64,000 bases of DNA from Streptomyces spectabilis (lineage in GTDB: Bacteria > Actinomycetota > Actinomycetes > Streptomycetales > Streptomycetaceae). A program made the position numbers and the translations under genes. Every line of letters begins with the position of its first letter. The stretch's first letter is position 1. This document shows, in pieces, positions 49,776-60,100 of this stretch. The notes under the pieces were generated by a model, which saw only the letters and a program-made list of their open reading frames with translations, was not told the origin of the DNA and searched no databases. Location of the stretch: positions 992,001-1,056,000 of the forward strand of contig NZ_CP023690.1 in assembly GCF_008704795.1 (NCBI RefSeq), read 5' to 3'.

Positions 49776-50852
49776 ATGAGTGTGTTCGACGAAATAGACG
49801 GCCATGAGCAAGTGCTTTTCAGTACCGGTCCCGGCGGGCTCCGGTGCGTCATCGCCATTCATTCGACGCTGTTGGGCCCCGCGCTCGGCGGCGTCCGCTT
49901 CCTTCCCTACCGGGACGAAGACCAGGCGATCAGCGACGCGTTGCGCCTCTCGCGCGCCATGACGTACAAAGCGGCCTGCGCGGGGCTCGACATCGGGGGC
50001 GGGAAAGCGGTCATCTTCGGTGGCGCGGGCGTGGAGAAGTCCGAGCCGATGCTCCGCGCGTTCGGGCAGGCGGTCGAGAGCCTTTCCGGCCGGTTCATCG
50101 CCGCCTGCGACATGGGCATCACCACCGCCGACCTGCGGGTCATGCGGAAGGAGTCCCAGTGGATCCGCGGCCTCGACGCCGCGGAGGGCGGCTCCGGCGA
50201 GTCGGGCGCGATGACCGCGTACGGCGTGAGCCTCGGCATCCGGGCGTGTCTGCGGCACCTCGACGACAGCGAGAGCCTGGAGGGCCGCCACGTCGCCATC
50301 GACGGCGTCGGCAAGGTGGGGGCCCGGCTCGCGACGCTCCTGGCCGAGGACGGCGCCCGTCTCTGGGTGGCCGACATCGACCAGGAGAAGGCCGAGCGGG
50401 TGGCCCGCGCCTGCGGGGCGGAGGTCGTCAGCCGGGAGAAGCTCTATCTGCTCGACGTGGACGTCCTCAGCCCGAACGCGATCGGCAACGTCATCGACGC
50501 CGACCTCGTGGACCGGCTCCGCTGCCGGATCGTCGCGGGCGGGGCCAACAACCAGCTCGCCGCGCCGACGGTCGCGGACCGGCTCGCGGCCCGCGGCGTC
50601 CTGTACGCGCCGGACTTCGTCATCAACGCGCTCGGTCTGATCCAGGTGGTCGACGAGCTGCATCCCGCGGGCCACGACATGAACCGGGTCAGGCAGCGCG
50701 CCGAACTCATCCCCGAGCGGCTCGCGGAGATCTTCAACCGGGCCCACCACCTGCGGATCAGCACGGCCGCCGCCGCGATCAGCATGGCGCGGGACCGGCT
50801 CGCGGCGGTGCGGACGGTGCGGTCGTTCTGGCTGCCGCCGCGGTGCGCCTGA
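49776..50852 (+). CDS. Leu/Val/Phe-type amino acid dehydrogenase
   Basis: 358 aa. The catalytic Lys is in GLDIGGGKAVIFG near residue 75, the conserved Asp in ACDMGIT near 110, and the NAD-binding motif GVGKVGARLATLL near 173. VAGGANNQLA and YAPDFVINALGLIQVVDE complete the family pattern. The start matches the short N-terminus of valine/leucine/phenylalanine dehydrogenases. It interconverts a hydrophobic L-amino acid and its 2-oxo acid with NAD+, either supplying or consuming the substrate of the neighbouring oxidases. Confidence 0.9.
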   Translation: MSVFDEIDGHEQVLFSTGPGGLRCVIAIHSTLLGPALGGVRFLPYRDEDQAISDALRLSRAMTYKAACAGLDIGGGKAVIFGGAGVEKSEPMLRAFGQAVESLSGRFIAACDMGITTADLRVMRKESQWIRGLDAAEGGSGESGAMTAYGVSLGIRACLRHLDDSESLEGRHVAIDGVGKVGARLATLLAEDGARLWVADIDQEKAERVARACGAEVVSREKLYLLDVDVLSPNAIGNVIDADLVDRLRCRIVAGGANNQLAAPTVADRLAARGVLYAPDFVINALGLIQVVDELHPAGHDMNRVRQRAELIPERLAEIFNRAHHLRISTAAAAISMARDRLAAVRTVRSFWLPPRCA

Positions 50853-50934
50853 GCCGCCGCCCGCACGGCCGGAAGGGCACCGGCACCCCGTCACCGGCGA
50901 AGGGACGCCGAACCACGATGAGGAGCGAGCGCTG

Positions 50935-51540
50935 ATGGAGTTGGAAGCCGCGATACGCACGCGCCGCAGTCAGCACCGTCTGATCGAACCCGCCCCGAGC
51001 GACGAGGAGTTCGTCGATCTGCTCGGCTGGGCCGCGACCGCGCCCGATCACGGCCACCTCCGCCCCTGGCGGTGGATCCTCGTGCGCGGCGACAGCCGGG
51101 CGGCGCTCGGCGCGGCCTTCGCGTCCGGCGCCGCCGACCCGGAGGCGGTCCGGCGCGAGGCGCGCAAACCCCTGCGCGCCCCGCTCCTCGCCACCCTGGT
51201 GCTCGTCCCCCGGCGCAACCACCGCGTGCCGGACTGGGAGCAACTGGCCGCCAGCAGCGCCATGGTCAACTCGCTGATGCTCCTGCTCCACGACCGCGGC
51301 TTCGGCAGCATGTGGCGCACCGGCCCGTCGGTCGACTCGGCGGGCCCCCGCCTCCTGCTGGACCTCGCACCCCACGAACGCATCATCGGCTGGCTCTATG
51401 TGGGCACCCCGGACCCCACCCGCCGCGCCGTCCCCCGCGATCCGGTGCCGGTCGGCCACCGGGTCTCCCGGTTCACGCCCCCGTCGCCCGTCGCGCCGCG
51501 GTCCGCCGTGCCGGAGGGGCTCACCAGTCCCGTTCCGTAG
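50935..51540 (+). CDS. Nitroreductase-family flavoprotein
   Basis: 201 aa, GAGGAG before ATG 50935. [42 protein letters not shown] is the N-terminal FMN-binding signature (RRSxR..., P-x-x-x-x-x-W), and [17 protein letters not shown] and [10 protein letters not shown] the C-terminal blocks, as in the short YdjA-like type. It reduces nitro, ene or quinone groups with NAD(P)H. It lies 82 bp after the dehydrogenase in the same direction. Confidence 0.87.
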   Translation: MELEAAIRTRRSQHRLIEPAPSDEEFVDLLGWAATAPDHGHLRPWRWILVRGDSRAALGAAFASGAADPEAVRREARKPLRAPLLATLVLVPRRNHRVPDWEQLAASSAMVNSLMLLLHDRGFGSMWRTGPSVDSAGPRLLLDLAPHERIIGWLYVGTPDPTRRAVPRDPVPVGHRVSRFTPPSPVAPRSAVPEGLTSPVP

Positions 51541-51589
51541 GCGGAAAATGACTCGCAGCGCCGACCGGGCGGATGACAGGGTGCGGCAC

Positions 51590-52156
51590 ATGTCATCCCA
51601 GTACCAGATCCGTGCCGACCACGACGCCCGCACGATCGTCGTCTACCAGGCGTACTCGCCCGCCATCGCGGACGCGGCGCTGCGGGCGGGCCGCTTCGTC
51701 GCGCCGTTCTCGTTCCACCGGATGACGTGGATCAAGCCCTCCTTCCTGTGGCTGATGCACCGCAGCAACTGGGCCCGCAAGCCGGGGCAGGAGCGCGTCC
51801 TGGCGGTGCGGATCAGCCGTGAGGGCTGGGAGGAGGCCCTGTCCCGGGCCGTCCTGACGACCTCGGATCCGGCGGCCGTGGGACAGGCGGCCGTGCACGT
51901 CCAGTGGGACCCGGAGCGCTCGGCGCGCGGAGCGGCGCTGAACCACTACAGCATCCAGGTCGGCGTCGGCCGCCAGCTGATCCGTACGTTCACCGACGAC
52001 TGGATCGTCTCCCTCACCGACCTCACCCCCCAGGTCCGCAAGGCCGCCGCACTCGTACAGACCGGGCATGCCGCCAAGGCCCAGCGACTGCTCCCCGCAG
52101 AGCGGGTCTACCCGCTGCCCCGGGCGTTGGAGGACCGCCTCTCACCGCGCGGATGA
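51590..52156 (+). CDS. DUF4291 family protein
   Basis: 188 aa from ATG 51590 (ATG 51548 possible, adding 14 residues). [63 protein letters not shown] is the family hallmark (YQ-x-Y-x-P-x-[16 protein letters not shown]). The role is unknown; members may be enzymes, some likened to ADP-ribosyl or nucleic-acid processing folds, but no function is established to my knowledge. Whether it belongs to the upstream cluster is uncertain. Confidence 0.82.
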   Translation: MSSQYQIRADHDARTIVVYQAYSPAIADAALRAGRFVAPFSFHRMTWIKPSFLWLMHRSNWARKPGQERVLAVRISREGWEEALSRAVLTTSDPAAVGQAAVHVQWDPERSARGAALNHYSIQVGVGRQLIRTFTDDWIVSLTDLTPQVRKAAALVQTGHAAKAQRLLPAERVYPLPRALEDRLSPRG

Positions 52157-52173
52157 CCGGAGCACGGCGGGCC

Positions 52174-52722
52174 TCAGCGGCGTCCCCCGAACTCCCAGTC
52201 GTGCACTTCGACGTCCGCGTACCGAACCGGCCTCAGGACCTCCCCGGCCGTCCGCGGATCCGGCGATCGCACCAGGGCCGCCGTGCCCAGCCAGGTGGTG
52301 GCGTCGTCGGACAGGAGGGGGCCGAAAGCGATCAGATCGTCGTCCGCGGGCGGGGCCGCGGGCGTCGGGCCGGGGGCGGGGCCCAGGCCCAGGACCAGGT
52401 AGCGGTTGCCGTCGGCGGGGCCGCCGGGGTGGTCCCACATCGTGCGGCCCAGCAGATTGCGCCAGCGCCGCAGCAGGACGTCCCGGTACACGCCCGCCTG
52501 GTAGTTCGGCTCGTCGAAGGCGAAGGCGCGCGCGGCGGCGGGGTCGGGCAGGTCGACGATGTGGACGCTGCCGCTGGGTGTGTCGCCGTCGCCCGCGAAG
52601 GTCGGGCCGCGGGCGATCAGCTCCTTGTCGTACCGGTCCATGTAGGACCAGTGCTCCTCGACGAGTTCCGCGCGCAGGGCCAGGGAGCCGACCCTGTCAC
52701 GGTGGTAGCAGAAGAATTCCAT
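52174..52722 (-). CDS. YciI-like protein
   Basis: 182 aa from ATG 52722 (GTG 52728 has better spacing to GGGGGA and is possible). MEFFCYHRDRVGSLALRAELVEEHWSYMDRYDKELIARGPTF with VHIVDLPDPAAARAFAFDEPN is the YciI (muconolactone-isomerase-like) module. A second, weaker copy-like part follows (LIAFGPLLSDDATTWLGTAALVRSPD with ADVEVHDWEFG). It is convergent with the DUF4291 gene, 17 bp apart. Confidence 0.72.
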   Translation of the reverse strand: MEFFCYHRDRVGSLALRAELVEEHWSYMDRYDKELIARGPTFAGDGDTPSGSVHIVDLPDPAAARAFAFDEPNYQAGVYRDVLLRRWRNLLGRTMWDHPGGPADGNRYLVLGLGPAPGPTPAAPPADDDLIAFGPLLSDDATTWLGTAALVRSPDPRTAGEVLRPVRYADVEVHDWEFGGRR

Positions 52723-52826
52723 GGTCACAGACGATCCCCCACCGCTCACCGCTTCACAACCGGCTTTCGCCGGTACTCCGACGGGTACGACTGAGCCGTG
52801 GCGGGCCGATCGGGCAGGAGGAACAG

Positions 52827-54071
52827 GTGCGCAGGATCGCGATCGTGGGAGCCGGGCAGGCCGGGCTGCAGCTCGGCCTCGGGCTCCTCGGGGCCGGGTA
52901 CGACGTCACGCTCGTCGCCGAGCGGCGGCCGGACGAGGTGCGCGGCGGCCGGGTCACCTCGACCCAGCTCATGTTCGGGCCCGCGCTGGCGCTCGAGCGG
53001 GCGGCGGGCCTCGCCTTCTGGGACGACGACACCCCCGTGATGCCGGGGTTCGAGCTGAGCAACTGGGACCCGGAGGGCCGACCGGACGCACCGGTGCGGC
53101 GGTTCAGCGCGCCCTTCGACGCCGAGGTGCGCTCCGTGGACCAGCGGGTCAAGCTCGCGGCCTGGCTGGAGCTGTTCGAGGAGCGCGGCGGCCGCGTCGA
53201 GTACCGCTCCGTCGGCCCCGCAGAGGTGGCCGCGCTCGCCGCCGCGCACGAGCTGACCGTGCTCGCCACCGGCCGGAGCGGCCTGTCCGCGCTCTTCGGC
53301 CGCGACGACGCCCGGTCGATCTTCGACCGGCCGCAGCGCTCCCTCGCCTGCTTCTACGTGCGTGGCGGCCGCCACGACGCCGACGACCCGGCCGCCGCGT
53401 ACGTACGCAACACGGGGGTGCCGCCGACCGGCGACGTGATCATGCTGCGGGCGCTCACGGTCGGCGGGCCCTGCGACATCCTGCTGTTCGAGGGCCGCTG
53501 GGGCGGCGCCTACGACTGCTGGGGCGACCGGCCGGAACCCGCCGCCGGCCTTCGGCGGGCGCTCGGCCTGCTGCGGACGTACGCGCCCTGGGAGTACGCG
53601 CGGTTCCGCGACGCCGAGCCGACCGACCCGGGTGCCGCCCTGTACGGCGCGGTCACGCCCGTGGTCCGCCATCCGGTGGCACGCGTGGACGGTGACCTGC
53701 GCGTCCTCGGCATGGCGGACGCAATCACCGTCCACGATCCCATCACCGGGCAGGGCGCGAACAACGCGGCCCGGGCGGCGGCCTGTTACCTCGACGCCAT
53801 CGTCGAGCGGGGCGGGCGCCCCTTCGACGAGCCGTGGATGCGGGAGACGTTCGCCGTGTACTGGGAGAACGCCCGGCACACGCACGCCTTCACCGACCTG
53901 ATGCTGCGGGACCCGCAGCCCGAGCACGTACGGCGCGCCGTCGGGGCCGCCTTCGACCACCCCGAGACCGCCCACCGCTTCGCCAACGGCTATGCCGATC
54001 CGCTCACTTACCGCGACTGGCTGATGGACCCGTCCGGCGCGGAGGCCTACCTCTCCCGGCTCGACACGTAG
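52827..54071 (+). CDS. Styrene monooxygenase-like FAD-dependent oxygenase (StyA type)
   Basis: 414 aa from GTG 52827 with GGAGGAAC upstream. The FAD Rossmann motif is IAIVGAGQAGLQLGLGLL at the N-terminus. STQLMFGPALALER, DQRVKLAAWLELFEERGG, LATGRSGLSALFGRD and the C-terminal GMADAITVHDPITGQGANNA, which binds the FAD pyrophosphate, are as in StyA/IndA. It probably epoxidises a styrene- or indole-like alkene using reduced FAD from a separate reductase, which is not adjacent. Its end overlaps the convergent XRE gene by 25 bp. Confidence 0.85.
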   Translation: MRRIAIVGAGQAGLQLGLGLLGAGYDVTLVAERRPDEVRGGRVTSTQLMFGPALALERAAGLAFWDDDTPVMPGFELSNWDPEGRPDAPVRRFSAPFDAEVRSVDQRVKLAAWLELFEERGGRVEYRSVGPAEVAALAAAHELTVLATGRSGLSALFGRDDARSIFDRPQRSLACFYVRGGRHDADDPAAAYVRNTGVPPTGDVIMLRALTVGGPCDILLFEGRWGGAYDCWGDRPEPAAGLRRALGLLRTYAPWEYARFRDAEPTDPGAALYGAVTPVVRHPVARVDGDLRVLGMADAITVHDPITGQGANNAARAAACYLDAIVERGGRPFDEPWMRETFAVYWENARHTHAFTDLMLRDPQPEHVRRAVGAAFDHPETAHRFANGYADPLTYRDWLMDPSGAEAYLSRLDT

Positions 54072-54955
54072 TCCCCGAGGCGGGTCAGGGCGGCTGCGGC
54101 CTCTTGGTCGTCCCCGGCGCTGAAGACGTGCACCACGATGCCCGTCTCCTCGGGAGCGGCCGGTACGTGCAGCGGCTCGAAGTCCAGCGTGACCAGGCCG
54201 GCCACCGGATGGCGCAGGCGTTTGCGGCCCGCCCCGCACATGACGACCACGCCGCTGTCCCAGATGCGCCGGAAGTCGTCGCTGCCCTCGGCCAGTTCGG
54301 CGATGAGCGCGCGGAGTGCCGCGTCGTCGGGGTAGCGCCCGGCGGCGGCGCGCAGCTGGCCCACGGCCTCCGCGGCCCGCGGCTCCCAGTCGGGGAAGAC
54401 GTCACGGGACGCGGGGTCGAAGAAGAGGAACCGCGCGTTGTTCGGGTCGCGGCGGCCCGGCTCGGCGAGCCCGCCGAGCAGTTCGGCGCCCAGCGGGTTC
54501 CAGGCGACCACGTCCAGGCGGGGGTTCGTCGCGAAGACCGGGAAGTGCGCGAGGGAGTCGAGGACGCCGCGCAGCAGGGGGCTGGCCGGGATGCTGGGCG
54601 CGGGGCCGCGCCGGGCGTCGGCCAGGGTGACGAGGTGGGTGCGCTCGGCCGCGTCGAGCCCGAGGGCGCGGGCGAGCGCGTCGAGGACCTCGGTGGACGG
54701 CTGGGTGGCGCGGCCCTGTTCGAGCCGGACGTAGTAGTCCACACTGATGCCCGCGAGCTGGGCCAGCTCCTCGCGGCGCAGCCCGCGCACCCGTCGGCGC
54801 CGCCCGCCGGTGAGCCCTACGTGCTCCGGCGCGACGCGCCCTCGCCGGGCGCGCAGGAAGCCGCCGAGGGCCCGCCCCGGGTCGCCGACCCGGTCCGCCG
54901 GGTCACCGCCGGTACCGGTGGTGCTCACGCGCTCTTCGTGGTTCACGCCGCTCAT
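54047..54955 (-). CDS. XRE-family regulator with MmyB-like ligand domain
   Basis: 302 aa. The HTH with RRVRGLRREELAQLAGISVDYYVRLEQGRA (about residues 52-82) and the PAS-like C-terminal domain (FATNPRLDVVAWNPLGAELL, RFLFFDPASRDVFPDW) are typical of MmyB-like regulators, which bind fatty-acid-like ligands. It is divergent from the quinone reductase gene, with a dyad between. ATG 54955 is used; GTG 54928 is possible. Confidence 0.88.
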   Translation of the reverse strand: MSGVNHEERVSTTGTGGDPADRVGDPGRALGGFLRARRGRVAPEHVGLTGGRRRRVRGLRREELAQLAGISVDYYVRLEQGRATQPSTEVLDALARALGLDAAERTHLVTLADARRGPAPSIPASPLLRGVLDSLAHFPVFATNPRLDVVAWNPLGAELLGGLAEPGRRDPNNARFLFFDPASRDVFPDWEPRAAEAVGQLRAAAGRYPDDAALRALIAELAEGSDDFRRIWDSGVVVMCGAGRKRLRHPVAGLVTLDFEPLHVPAAPEETGIVVHVFSAGDDQEAAAALTRLGDYVSSRER

Positions 54956-54983
54956 GGGCTCCAGTATGCGTGGCCCTGCCAGT

Positions 54984-55006
54984 ACCAGGATCAGCGATCC
55001 ACTGGT
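54984..55006. promoter_or_regulatory. Dyad operator between XRE and quinone reductase genes
   Basis: A 23-bp imperfect palindrome (ACCAG-GATC-agc-GATC-CxxTGGT, core GGATCAGCGATCC at 54988-55000) sits in the 98-bp divergent region, a likely binding site for the XRE regulator. Confidence 0.55.
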
Positions 55007-55053
55007 TGAACAGGGTGCTGGCTGCCCGCGACGGTCCGTACGAACGTAGAGGC

Positions 55054-55854
55054 ATGAACACGATCACCCCGCAGCAGCCCAAGAAGGTCCTCGTCGTCAG
55101 CGCCCACCCGGAGCCGCGGTCCCTCAACGCGTCCCTCACCTCCTTCGCGGTCGAGCACCTGCGCGCCGCGGGCCACGAGGTGCGGGTGTCGGACCTGTAC
55201 GCGATGAAGTGGAAGGCGACCGTCGACGCCGACGACTTCCCGGAGCACGGCCTGGGCGAGCGCCTCCACGTCATGGACGTCTCCGAGCGGGCCACCCTCG
55301 CGGGCCGCCTGTCCGCGGACGTCGTGGCGGAGCAGGAGAAGCTGCTGTGGTCGGACGCGGTGGTCCTGCAGTTCCCGATGTGGTGGTTCTCGGCGCCCGC
55401 GATCCTGAAGGGCTGGATCGACCGGGTGTTCACCGCTGGGTTCGCCTACGGGCCCAAGGTGGCACCGCCTTACAGCGAGGGCCCGCTCGCGGGTCGGCGC
55501 GCCCTGTTGTCGGTGACGGCCGGGGCCCGCGCGACCTCGTTCTCCGACCGGGGCATCCACGGGCGCGTCGAGGACGTCCTCCATCCCTTGCAGCACGGCC
55601 TGTTCTGGTTCACCGGCGTCCGGCCGCTCGACCCGTTCGCGGTGTACGGCTCGAACGCCCTGTCCGACGAGCGGTTCGCCGCGGTCCGACAGGCCTACGG
55701 GCAGCGACTCGACGGGCTCTTCACGGACGAGCCGGTCCCCTTCCGGACCCTGGTCGGCGGTGACTACGACCACGACATGCGGCTCCTTCCCGGCGTCGAG
55801 GCGGCGGGGACGAGCGGGCTCGACCTGCACGTGCGCCCGCGGACCGGCCAGTAG
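55054..55854 (+). CDS. NAD(P)H dehydrogenase (quinone), flavodoxin-like fold
   Basis: 266 aa from ATG 55054. VLVVSAHPEPRSLNASLTSFA is the flavin phosphate-binding start, and DAVVLQFPMWWFSAPAILKGWIDRVFTAGFAYG the family's central block (QFPxxWFxxPAxLKGWxDRV), as in NQO1/KefF-like quinone reductases. It reduces quinones by two electrons with NAD(P)H, protecting from redox stress. Expression is probably governed by the divergent XRE regulator. Confidence 0.9.
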   Translation: MNTITPQQPKKVLVVSAHPEPRSLNASLTSFAVEHLRAAGHEVRVSDLYAMKWKATVDADDFPEHGLGERLHVMDVSERATLAGRLSADVVAEQEKLLWSDAVVLQFPMWWFSAPAILKGWIDRVFTAGFAYGPKVAPPYSEGPLAGRRALLSVTAGARATSFSDRGIHGRVEDVLHPLQHGLFWFTGVRPLDPFAVYGSNALSDERFAAVRQAYGQRLDGLFTDEPVPFRTLVGGDYDHDMRLLPGVEAAGTSGLDLHVRPRTGQ

Positions 55855-55954
55855 GCCGTACTTCCGCACACCCCACTGTTCACCGGATTCCACTCAACCC
55901 CTCCGGCACTGTCCGCGGTCTCGGTACACAAGCGACGATCGTGAGGAGTACGGA

Positions 55955-57112
55955 ATGGCGTTACGGAAGAGCACGAAGGCAGGCGTGGTGGGGGTCGCGG
56001 CGGCGGCGCTGGCGGCCACCGCGTTCGTGGCACCCGCCGGGGCGGCGTCGGACGCGCCGTCCGGGCACCGGGCCACGCAGCGCGCGATGGACGCGGCCGT
56101 GCGGGCGGGCATCCCCGGCATCACCGCCCAGGCACGCGACGGCGACGGCGTCTGGAAGGCCGCCTCGGGCGTCGGCGACCTGACGTCGGGCGCGCCGCGC
56201 GGCAAGAACGACAAGTTCCGCGTCGGCAGCATCACCAAGACGTTCGTGGCGACCGTCCTGCTCCAACTGGAGTCCGAGGGAAGACTCGACCTCGACGACA
56301 CCGTGGAGCACCATCTTCCCGGCCTCGTACGCGGCAACGGCAACGACGGCAACAAGATCACCGTCCGGCAGCTGCTCAACCACACCAGCGGCCTGTTCGA
56401 CTACCTGGCCGACCCCGAGTACAGCCGCACGTACATGGAAGGCGACGGCTACCTCAAGCACCGCTACGACACCCTGCCGCCCAAGAAGCACGTGCGGGTG
56501 GCGCTGTCCCACCAGCCCCTGTTCGAGCCCGGCGCGAAGCACTCGTACTCCAACACCAACTACGTCCTGGCCGGGCTGATCGTCGAGAAGGCCGGCAAGA
56601 GGACGTACGAGAAGGAGGTCCGCGACCGCATCATCGGGCCGCTGGGCCTGAAGCACACCTCCAACCCGGGCAACAGCATCCACCTGCCCCGCCCCAGCAG
56701 CCGCGGCTACTCCAAGCTGTTCAGGTCGTCCCCCGACCGGATCGACGACATCACCGAGATGAACGGGTCGCAGGGCTGGGCCGACGGCGACATCATCTCC
56801 ACCGCGGGCGACCTCACCCGCTTCTACAGCGCCCTGCTGCGCGGCAAGCTCCTGCCCCCGAAGCAGCTGAAGGCGATGAAGACCACCGTCGCCGTCCCCG
56901 GATCCTCGACGAGGTACGGGCTCGGCATCTCACGCCTCAGGACGGGCTGCGGCACGACCCTGTGGGGCCACGGCGGCGGCATGATCGGCTGGCTCTCCAT
57001 GGCCGTGTCCACGGAGGACGGCCGCCATCAGCTCGCCTACAACTACAACGGCGACTGGGAGACTTCGCACATGCCGAAGATCGTCGACGCCGAGTACTGC
57101 GGGACGTCATGA
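55955..57112 (+). CDS. Secreted serine hydrolase, D-alanyl-D-alanine carboxypeptidase-like
   Basis: 385 aa, GAGGAG before ATG 55955. A signal peptide ends near APAGAASDA. Active-site motifs: SITK (SxxK) near residue 92, YSN near 194 and HGGG near 339. Two Cys (RTGCG, AEYCG) may form a disulfide. It acts outside the membrane on peptidoglycan-like peptides or esters. Codon 3 is TTA (55961-55963), so translation may depend on bldA. The stop overlaps the convergent patatin gene by 6 bp. Confidence 0.9.
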   Translation: MALRKSTKAGVVGVAAAALAATAFVAPAGAASDAPSGHRATQRAMDAAVRAGIPGITAQARDGDGVWKAASGVGDLTSGAPRGKNDKFRVGSITKTFVATVLLQLESEGRLDLDDTVEHHLPGLVRGNGNDGNKITVRQLLNHTSGLFDYLADPEYSRTYMEGDGYLKHRYDTLPPKKHVRVALSHQPLFEPGAKHSYSNTNYVLAGLIVEKAGKRTYEKEVRDRIIGPLGLKHTSNPGNSIHLPRPSSRGYSKLFRSSPDRIDDITEMNGSQGWADGDIISTAGDLTRFYSALLRGKLLPPKQLKAMKTTVAVPGSSTRYGLGISRLRTGCGTTLWGHGGGMIGWLSMAVSTEDGRHQLAYNYNGDWETSHMPKIVDAEYCGTS

Positions 57113-60100
57113 CGCCGTCCTGGGCCGGAGCCAGTTGAGGGCGAGCGACACCGCGGTCAGCACGGCGTACAGGATGAGCAGCGTCGGCCACGCGCCCTCT
57201 CCGTCCGCCCAGGCCTGTAGCAGGAAGGCCGCCCCGCCCGCCGCCACCGCGACGAGCAGCAGACACACCGCGTGCACCCGGCCCTGAACACCGGCCCAGA
57301 GGAGGGCGGACGCGGCGGCCAGCATCGTGGCACCCACGATCAGCTGCCGCGTCAACTCCGATACGTCGCCGGCGACATGCCCCGGTCCCTTGCCGAGTAC
57401 GAGGCACAGAACGGTGGTCAGGACAACGGCGGGAAGCAGGGCAAGGCCCAGCCACCCCAGGACGCGGGGCAGGCGCGAGCGCCAGCGCACGCCCTGTGAG
57501 CGGATGAGGAATCCAACCACCGTTGCGGGGGCGACGCAGAGGGCGAGGACGAGATGGCCGGGCGGTGAGAACCACCTCTGCGTGGAGAACGCGACACCCA
57601 CCCACATCAGCGAGCCCGCACACGCCGCGAGGAGGGGCGCGAGGACCGCGAGGACGACCGGCAGCCAGACGAACGGCTTGAGCGCCCACATCACGCCCCG
57701 CCCGAGAAAGGCCTTCCACCGGTTTCCGCTGGGCTCGAGCGCAGGCCAGGCAAGGAGGCCGAGGCGGACCGCCGCCCGTCGGGGGTCGTGCGCGCGGAGC
57801 AGCTCGGGCACGGTCTCCTCGCCGATGCGGCGGAACTCCCGGAAGGCGGTGTCGAAGGCGACCGGCGGCGTCTTCGCCGGTACCGCGGGCGGGTTGCCGC
57901 CTCCTGGCTGCTTGCGCAGCGCGGCGACGACGGGGAGTTCCTCCTTGAGGATCTCCCGCTGGCGAAGCTCGACGAGCAAGTGCCGCACCCGGTCCCACGG
58001 ACCCGTACCGGCGGGTGTGTTCTCCCAGAGTCCGGCCAGCGCCGTGTACGGCGTGAGGGGGGAGGTGCCCCTCGTGGTGTCGCCCAACTGCCCCGGCAGC
58101 CAGTCGACGGACGGCGCGAGCGCGGAGACCACTCTGTCCATGAGTCCGTCGTCCGGATCTCCGAAGGCGGTCCTCAGACGGTCGTCGGTGGCCACGATCT
58201 TCACCAAGGAGGCCGCCCCGTCGAGGCGTCCCCAGGTCCAGTCGCTGATGCGCCAGCGCGCGCTGAGGAACGCCGAGAAGTTGTTCAGCTGGTTGCCGCT
58301 GAGCTTTCCCTCGACCATCCCTCTGAGCGTGGCCGTCCCGCCCGTCGCGGGCGCCAGGTACTCGGTGGCCCAGCTCGTGTTGGCGGCGGACACGGTGTGG
58401 AAGTTGATGTGTGTCGGTTCGGCCAGGGGGTCGGGGCGCAGCGGCCCCAGCAGCACTTCGGCGGCTGCCAGGACCTTCCTCATGTCCCCGCGCGCGCCGA
58501 CGGCCGCCTTGTGAAGGGCCTGGAAGCCCGGCACGGTCGTGCTTCGGCAGCCGTCGGCCGCCCCGCGGGTCAGCACAGGACCCATGTCGCGTCCCAGTTC
58601 GGCCAGGCTCTCGAACAAGCTCGCGCAGAGTGTCCGGTACGACGACGCCGTCCGCGGTGCGGGGCGCGCGTAGGGAACGACGGCGTCCGTGGTCACCGCG
58701 GCCGCGAGGTCGGAGGCCCAGGCTTCCCATCCGTGGTCCGTCCGGCCGGGGAGCAGACGCTCCAGCCTGAGGGTGGCCCTCCGCTTGAGTTCGAGAGGGT
58801 CGTTGGTCCGGTGGGCGAGTCCGACGCCGAACTCGTGCAGGATCGTACGGTCCCGGGCGGCGATGAGCGTGGCGACCGCGAGCCGGTGTGCGTACAGCCT
58901 CTTCCGCAGCTCCGGCAGCTCCGGCGGCATGGCCGCGCACGGACTCTCCTCGGCCGTGGCCGGACCGTCCCGGGTCGTGCCGGGGCGGTCTTCGTAGGCT
59001 TGGGCTTCGAAGGCACGGAGCCAGTCGAGGAGCAGTCGTACGGCGCGTGCCGCCATCATCGGCGACCGGCCCGTGGCAGGCAGGTCCTCCCACGACGTCT
59101 CGCGCGGCGGCACCCAGTGCTCTCCCGTGCGGCACAAGGCGGCGAGGAACGGCGCCGAGCCGTCCGGAAGGCGCTCGTCCAGGAAATCCAGCGGTCCGGG
59201 GCCCGAGGGCAGCGGCAGCGGGTCGGGGCCCGTGATCTTGGTGGGGTCCTGGAGCAGCAGGCTCACTCGACGGGCCTCGGCGTCACCGACCCCGGTGAGG
59301 TACGCGGACCAACGGCGCGTGGCGGCGTGCGCGCAGGAGGCCGGTTCGGCCGGGAGCACGCCGACAAGACCCTTGTGCCGTTCGTCGATGTCCTCGGCGC
59401 CCTGGAACTCGGTGACGTCGTCCAGCAGGGACTCGGTCCCCGCCTTGATCCCCAGTGACTTCCTGGCGAGCCGCAACAGGCGGGTGACCCCGCGGCGCCC
59501 GGCCTCGGCCACCGGTGCGTCCGCGTACGGCGGGACCGGCTGGAGGAACAGCAGCCACCGGTCGACTCCCTGGTCCGCCGGGGATCCGGCGATGGCCCGG
59601 ACCGCCCACGCCACGGGGATGTTGTCCAGGAGCCCGCCGTCGACCAGCTCCACCGTCCCGCCGGACGCGGGGTCCGGGGAGCCCGTCTCGCTGCTGACGC
59701 CCCACAGGTTCGGGGGCCGGGGCGGGTCGGTCGCCTGCGTCGGTGGCGCGTCGACGACAGGCTGGGCCGGTTCGAACGCGCCGGGGAAGGAGGAGGTGGC
59801 GCGGGCCGCGTAGGCCAGCCTGTTGAGCGCTTCCTTCCGCTCCTCGGGGTCCGCGGGGAAGTCGGTGAGGGACGGCGTCGGGACCCCCGCGGGGCTGCGG
59901 TGCCGGAACCGGAAGTAGGCCCGCGACCGGCCCGTCAGAAGCGGCTGGCCCAGGGTGGGCCGTACCCAGTCGGGCCGCGGGCGCAACCGCGTCGCCGTCA
60001 GGATCAGTCGCAGCGAAGCAGGGCGCTCGGCCGGCGGGTCGCAGTGCTCCATGAGTTCGTCGAGGCCGAGGCGCAGCCGCGCGTAGAAGGCCTCGTCGCC

